Below, piece by piece: positions 58,116 through 64,000 of a stretch of DNA of 64,000 nucleotides. Each line of letters opens with the position of its first letter. The stretch's first letter is position 1. The position numbers and the translations under genes were made by a program. The notes beneath the pieces are model-generated. The model searched no databases and was not told the origin of the DNA. It saw nothing but the letters and a program-made list of their open reading frames with translations. Source of the stretch: Chromobotia macracanthus (Eukaryota; Chordata; Actinopteri; Cypriniformes; Botiidae). Location: contig JAZGTH010000066.1 of NCBI GenBank assembly GCA_036877525.1, positions 3,725,501 through 3,789,500 of the forward strand, written 5' to 3'.

Positions 58116-60726
58116 ATGTCTGATGCGTAAGTTTTTCCGCAATCTGTGCTCACATCACGAAATAATGACATGAAGCTTATGCATGAATTATTATTGGTGA
58201 TGGCTGTAAAAAGTCTCTGAAAAATCATCTTCTCTCTCCAACAGCCCTCAGCAGAAGACGAAACCCAAGATCACCTCCGCTCGTCGGCTGGGGTTGAAGG
58301 TGACTGTCGACCACAGCACCACATTTACTTTCCTTGCATGATTTTCTTCAGCAAATGAGCTCGTTTATACAAATATTCACTTACATTTTTTTAATATTGT
58401 TTTCTATGCTGTTTATATATTTAGTTTTTCATTCTTCTTTAAGAATGCGTTTTTGCGCCCCCTGCCGGTGGCCTTTGTAAATGTTGACGAGAAACCGAAG
58501 CTGCAGAAGACTTTCATTATTTCTTTTTAACTATTTAGTGCAATAGAAGTCACAGTGAGATAAAAATGTATAGAAAGCAATGCAGTTTGTGATTGCACAC
58601 GGTTAAACTGGACCTGTCACCCGTAAGATAAGGCTGCTCAATACCGCGATGGAAATGCTGATAGTGGAGAAGCAGGAGAGAGAGAGAGAGAGAGAGCAAG
58701 CGCTGAATGAACGAGTCCCTCCGCTGAAACTCTCCGGTCTGTCTGTTCAGGAGTTACAGGTCCGTGAAAAAATCAAACAATGAGACACAACCAACTCAAC
58801 TTCTCTGACTAGCTGCATGCAGATTGTTTAGAAATGAAGTTACACTCACATAAGTTACACTCGTATAAGTTACACTCATATAAGTTACACTCATATAAGT
58901 TGCACTCATATAAGTTACACTTATAAGTTGCACTTATAAGTTGCACTTTTAAGTTGCACTCATATAAGTTGCACTCATATAAGTTGCACTTTTAAGTTGC
59001 ACTCATATATGTTGCACTCATATAAGTTGCACTCATATAAGTTGCACTTTTAAGTTGCACTCATATAAGTTGCACTCATATAAGTTGCACTTTTAAGTTG
59101 CACTCATATAAGTTGCACTCATATAAGTTGCACTTTTAAGTTGCACTCATATAAGTTGCACTTATAAGTTGCACTTTTAAGTTGCACTCATATAAGTTGC
59201 ACTCATATAAGTTGCACTTATAAGTTGCACTTTTAAGTTGCACTCATATAAGTTGCACTTATAAGTTGCACTCATATAAGTTGCACTTTTAAGTTGCACT
59301 CATATAAGTTGCACTCATATAAGTTGCACTCATATAAGTTGCACTTTTAAGTTGCACTCATATAAGTTGCACTCATATAAGTTGCACTTATAAGTTGCAC
59401 TTTTAAGTTGCACTCATATAAGTTGCACTCATATAAGTTGCACTTATAAGTTGCACTTTTAAGTTGCACTCATATAAGTTGCACTTATAAGTTGCACTCA
59501 TATAAGTTGCACTTTTAAGTTGCACTCATATAAGTTGCACTCATATAAGTTGCACTCATATAAGTTGCACTCATATAAGTTGCACTTATAAGTTGCACTC
59601 ATATAAGTTGCACTCATGCCTGTGGGCATTTCTAAACCACTTTTCATGCTTCAACTCTTCAATTGTTTCAACCCAACTGTGTGTTTTGTCCATATTTTGC
59701 CCAGCCATGGCTTGAAAACAACCCAGCATTTTTTAGAGTGGGTAGACCCTTCATAAAAAACAATTTTTATACTGTACAAACTAAATATTATATCTGTATG
59801 TAACCTACTAACACAACACTAACAGGAAACCCTGCGTCTTTACAGTTATATATAGGTTTCATATTAGATCCCATAATTCCTCTGTTTTGTGTGGGCAGGA
59901 GCTTTGCAGGGATTTACATCACAAGATTGATGTGATAGATGAGGAACGCTATGACATCGAAGTAAAGGTGGCCAAAAATGACAAAGAGGTACATAAACAA
60001 TGTCTTCGATCAACACAACGCTCACAATGTTGGAACTGTTCGCTTTACAGGATTGTTCATTCACAACTGAAAATCTTACGTCATTTACTCACCTTCATGT
60101 AATTCCAAACCTGTCTAACTTTTTTGTTTCTGAGGAACACAAATGAAGATATCTTAAATGTTGTTGGTAACTAAACAACAATGGCACCCATTGACTTCCA
60201 TTGTATGGACACAAAACCACTAAGACATTTCTCAAAATATCTTCTTTTGTGTTTCACATGAGGGTGCGTAAATAATTATTTTTTTTATTTTTGGGTAATC
60301 TGTCCCTTTAATATTGAATGGCAGCTCGATTAGCGGCGATAACTCGACAATGAGTGTGTGTCTGTGTTGCTGAAGATACAAGAAATGAATCAGAAGATCT
60401 ATGAGATGAAGAGCAAGCTGAAGAGACCAAACCTGAAGAGAGTGAAGCTGTCAGCCGAACACATGCTCAGTGTCCTTCTGGGTTCCAAACACACACAGTC
60501 CATCGACTTCAAAGCGAACCTGAAGACAGTGAAGAAAGAGGAGGAGAAGGTACAGCAGATCCATTCGACCATGAATGACTGTAGATGAACAGAGATGCTG
60601 ATATTGTGAATTGCTGGTGTGTCTGTTTGTCTACGATAGAAAGAGGAGGTGACTGACTGGCGTAAGAACGTGGAGGCCATGTCTGGGATGGAAGGCAGGA
60701 AGAAGCTGTTTGATGCTGGCCAATAA
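58116..60726 (+). CDS. tnni1-like: Troponin I, slow skeletal type, array copy 3
   Basis: Coding exons: 58116-58126, 58245-58299, 58628-58759, 59899-59988, 60376-60549, 60640-60726; 549 nt, 182 aa. In the other copies a 4-nt microexon precedes a 42-45-nt exon; here both are one 55-nt exon (MSDA, then PQQKTKPKITSARRLGLK), so one intron is missing. Exon 4 encodes an ERERERE stretch from a GA repeat. Inhibitory region MKSKLKRPNLKRVKLSAEHM departs from the family at the first Gly and in the switch segment (SAEHMLSVLLG for SADAMLGALLG). The C-terminus MEGRKKLFDAGQ is canonical. Intron 3 carries a large tandem repeat and intron 4 a transposon copy. No disruption of the frame is seen. Confidence 0.9.
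58837..59618. repeat. Tandem repeat in troponin I gene 3, 15-bp unit with 10/13-bp variants
   Basis: About 780 bp alternate AAGTTGCACTCATAT (15 bp), AAGTTGCACTT + AT (13) and AAGTTGCACTTTT (13) units, often as composite 43-bp groups. It lies wholly inside the intron between exons 3 and 4. Confidence 0.93.
60048..60318. mobile_element. Teleost dispersed DNA element in troponin I gene 3 intron
   Basis: Contains TCATTTACTCACCTTCATGT, AATTCCAAACCTGTCTAAC, CACCCATTGACTTCCATTGT and ends near GTCCCTTTAA, the complement of the AAAGGGAC end seen at 39848. This is a widespread non-autonomous element of cypriniform genomes. Confidence 0.7.
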
Positions 60727-62240
60727 ACGGTAAATATCAAAGTCATAGAAGCCCTTAGAAATAGCATATATTTCAATCTGACTGTCGTGTTTCTTCTATT
60801 ATTCTATATCCTATATTTTATAACAACATTTTAGTTGGTTATTTAGTTGGTTAGTGCCATTAAATTACTCAACCAGGTAAAAAGCGCATTATTTATTCAA
60901 TAAAACACTTCTTGACGTGTCTTGCAGATGACAGAAGATGAAACGGGCTTTTCTCGCTCAGCAGTTGTAAACCGCCGATGACCACAAAAATGTGGGCTTG
61001 TTTTTCAAGTGCAGAAACACAAAATGTCAGATGTGTTTACTAACACTGAAGAATGTCATATTATGGTGTGTTATGGTGTATGTAACTGAAAATCAAGCTC
61101 TTGTTCTGACACTGGCTTGTGAAATGTGGTATCTAAAATTAAAAGCTATTTTCAAGCATTTTGTGAGCATGGGGGTATATTTACATGACTGCAGTTCTTA
61201 TTCTAACCATTTGATGGCAGTCTAAAACAATATATCAGAGAACTGACAACATTTGCCCATTGCAAGAAGGTGCCCCACTTTGTGCCTGACTGACTCACCA
61301 GACCCCAGTCCTATCTGTGAATCAAACCATAACCTGTAAGTATGATCAGCCTGTCAGGCACAAATCGGGCACCTTGTATGTATCTGTGCCCTCTGTTAAC
61401 CATTATCTCCTTATGTTCATGTTTTTTTAGATACATGTAAAACTATCAGTGATATCAAATCTAAATCACTGAATTATTCAAACCTTAATGAAAATCTTAA
61501 AGTATTTAACATTCCTACCTTAAATGTCACTCCAACTTTTAAATGTGTTTTTGGATGCCCTATCTGAGATCTCTTTATTAGCTCAACTGTTTCTCCTAGA
61601 CAATGAGATTATTGAGCAATTGGAAACCTTTGCTTATGTTCCCTGTGTCTCATTTATTTCTCCTGAGATAAAGTCTCAGAAATCTCACAAATGTCTCCAT
61701 TAGAGACATTTCAGAAGAGATCTCAACAATATCTCAAACTGAGCTCAGATTTGCCAAGTCTGCAATCAAAAGTCAAAATATTACTGAAGATTTCAATATC
61801 TCAAACATTTCTCATCAAATTTACCCACATCCAGATTATTTTATCCACAATCTACATTCATTTTACAGCTCCATATTCTTAATGTATGTTAACAATGTCT
61901 TGTTTCTATTTTTATTTCTCCTCAGCAATTTAAGGAGAAATATTTTGAGACTTTTTCCTGGAAAGTCGTGTCCTATGTGGGCATCTATATTATTCTCCCC
62001 TAAAGATACACATACAACTCATTTTACCCTATAAAAAACAACCCCAACAGAACAAACAACTCAGTTCCAGGTATGGTGAAGCAATGCCAACACATGTAGT
62101 CTTATCAAAGGTTGGGTATTGTTGGGCTCACCCTTAGTCTAGAGAACATAAAGTACACCAGGCGGTCTGTCATGCTACTGATAGCTGCTGCTCAGAACAG
62201 CCTGAGATGCAAAGCATTTGGGTGTGAGAATGGTGCAGAC
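60727..62240. other. Spacer between troponin I genes 3 and 4
   Basis: Probable 3' UTR of gene 3 and AT-rich DNA. It contains the right arm (61560-61960) of the inverted repeat whose left arm is at 47455-47880. No gene is supported. Confidence 0.5.
61560..61960. repeat. Right arm of a dispersed inverted repeat
   Basis: Reverse complement of 47455-47880 over several hundred bases with scattered differences. The two arms bracket the first three troponin I genes. Confidence 0.75.
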
Positions 62241-62245
62241 AGGGG

Positions 62246-62291
62246 TCTATTTTAGTGAGCCCCTCACCAGGGCATCAGAATCTATAAATCT
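62246..62291 (+). promoter_or_regulatory. Promoter module of troponin I gene 4
   Basis: CTATTTTAGTGAGCCCCTCA from 62247 and CTATAAATCT with ATAAAT from 62284 (37 bp). A non-coding exon is inferred to end at CTCGGAG|gtaaga (62344) and to join an acceptor near 62657. Confidence 0.7.
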
Positions 62292-62677
62292 GCTGAGTTT
62301 CTTCCCTCTGGCCAAAACCAAGTCATACGTCCATCATCTCGGAGGTAAGAAACCGTATTATACTGTAAAAACGAAATCTTATTAATACATGTTGTTTATT
62401 GGTAGTTTTTCTCTATCCTACTAAATATCTTTTTGTGTGTAATACCTCTTTTAAAGACTTAATTATTAAAAGAATTAAAACTATGAAAATGTGTTTTTTT
62501 GTAAAGGACTAAACCAGACAGTTTAAAATAGTAAAAGAATTTACACTGAGTTTTTTGTGTTGTAACCCACTATAACCCAAAACCAAGTTTCAGATTCGTT
62601 TAGATAGTACAGCATCATTTTAATGTGAGAAAACGTTTTTTATTTGTAAGCCTTCAGGGAAATACAAAGCCACAAAC

Positions 62678-64000
62678 ATGTCTGAGTCTGTGTAAGTATT
62701 TTTAGAAATGTCAAATGTTTTTAGAAATTTGATTTTATATACATCCATAATTAACTTGTATATCTCACCTTTTAAAAACGTGTGTTTTCTTTTCTGCCCC
62801 GATCTGTTTCAGTCCAGTAAGTATATTTCATGTTTCAACTCTGTATATGACCAAATCTGAAACACACTGTATTAATAATGAAAAGTATTTATGGAACAAA
62901 TAAGGTTTGACTGAGATCATGTTCATTTCATTTCTCTTCCTCAGAGAAAGCCAAAGATTACAGCATCCCGTCGGTTATTTTTAAAGGTTAGCATCTAATT
63001 GTTCTATTGTTGTATTTCTCAAATTGACTATAAGAACACATTGCAAAGTTACAATTCAGTATTACGACAACTGTTCACCATGATATACATACAAATAAAT
63101 GTGATATTGTACAGTTAACATCACATGAACCTTCACTGACGTTGTCATGTGATTACTGTTACAGTAGATGAGCTGTAATTTGACCAGCTTCAGCAGGGCT
63201 GTTCTGATGATCATATCGTACCACATTATTATTCAGTAACAACTGTCATGCATCGATTTACAGACCAAAATACTGAAGAAGGCCAGCACACTGCTGGCTA
63301 AAGAGAAGGAACAGAAGAAGACTGAGAGAGAGAGGACCCTCAACGAGAGAGTCCCTCCACTCAAACTCTCTGGACTTTCTGTGCAGGACTTACAGGTTGT
63401 TATTTTTTTTTTTCTGATGTTTGTCTTCCATCAAAATTGCTTCGACTTTGTTCCCTCTTACACTCCGATGTTTCTTGTGTAGAATCTGTGCAAAGAACTT
63501 CATCAGAAAATTGATGTTGTGGATGAGGAACGATATGACATTGAAGCTAAAGTCAACAAAAATGAAAGGGAGGTAAACTTATCTCTTGGGAACTAGCATT
63601 GCTATACGAACATGTTTTACATTCTACAATACGTGTATGTATTTACACGTAATATACTGTTTTGAGCCCTTTATGTAAATCAATTTGAAATAGTCCTGAT
63701 TAAAACTTTTGTTATAGATTGCAGATCTGAACCACAAAATCTTTGAGCTGAAGGGTAAGATGAAGAGACCGGCTCTGAAGAGGGTGAGGGTGTCTGCGGA
63801 TGCCATGCTCGGAGCTCTGCTGGGAGCCAAACACAAGGAGTCAATTGACTTTAAGGCTAACCTCAAGACAGTGAAAAAGGAAGAGGAAAAGGTAAGAATC
63901 AACATGAGAAAAGGGATTGACATTAATAAAAAGCATAGCCTGTATTTAATTCCATGCTTTTTGACTCAAATTAAATATTTATTTCATATTCAGTCAGAGA
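62678..64000 (+). CDS. tnni1-like: Troponin I, slow skeletal type, array copy 4 (cut by window end)
   Basis: Coding exons: 62678-62691, 62813-62816 (4-nt microexon TCCA), 62945-62986, 63264-63395, 63483-63572, 63718-63891. The last exon lies at or beyond the window edge; a cag at 63991-63993 may be its acceptor, but the following TCAGAGA differs from the AAAGAGG of the other copies. The 152 residues seen start MSESVPRKPKITASRRLFLK. Exon 5 has LHQKIDVVDEERYDIEAKV; exon 6 has a canonical inhibitory and switch region (GKMKRPALKRVRVSADAMLG). The first exon is 3 nt longer than in the other copies. It is likely functional, but its C-terminus was not seen. Confidence 0.88.

Overview
The window comes from a teleost fish nuclear genome, most likely an otophysan or cyprinid-type fish. 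The evidence is genes split by GT-AG introns, vertebrate-specific families, tRNA-derived SINEs, hAT-type MITEs and abundant microsatellites. There is no sign of operons or prokaryotic genes.

Left part (1-17 kb): two intronless Shaker-type potassium channel genes lie head to tail on the + strand, a kcna6-type gene (5143-6579) and kcna1 (10949-12427). This resembles the tandem KCNA6-KCNA1 arrangement of other vertebrates. Both have a complete T1 domain, six membrane segments, the selectivity filter and a PDZ-binding tail. A long A/T homopolymer block and a 50-bp tandem repeat carrying AATAAA in every unit follow kcna6.

Middle part (17-31 kb): about 10 kb without recognisable genes holds simple repeats, a SINE and a 3.3-kb, 30-bp minisatellite (22421-25744). 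A compact CCAAT/CRE/TATA promoter signature stands directly beside the minisatellite with no obvious coding sequence. Next is tmem178b (+, four coding exons, 296 aa), which ends tail to tail with cnot4.

31-46 kb, minus strand: cnot4 has 12 coding exons (770 aa with all exons included) and encodes a RING, RRM and CCCH E3 ligase of the CCR4-NOT complex. Upstream of it is an 18-coding-exon gene for a fused pseudouridine-5'-phosphate glycosidase and PfkB pseudouridine kinase. Every exon of that gene joins in frame except exon 4, which is 1 or 4 nt short, so this copy as sequenced is frameshifted.

48-64 kb: a tandem array of four slow-skeletal-type troponin I genes lies on the + strand, the last cut by the window edge. 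All share an exon plan with a 4-nt microexon, fused to the next exon in the third gene. All four also share a promoter module: a CTATTTT(A/C)GTGAG element 37-38 bp before an ATAAA box. Introns and spacers are littered with a MITE-like family ending in CAGCTAAC/GTTAGCTG.

All exon coordinates were worked out by hand from reading frame, splice consensus and family similarity. Non-coding exons and polyadenylation sites are the least certain.
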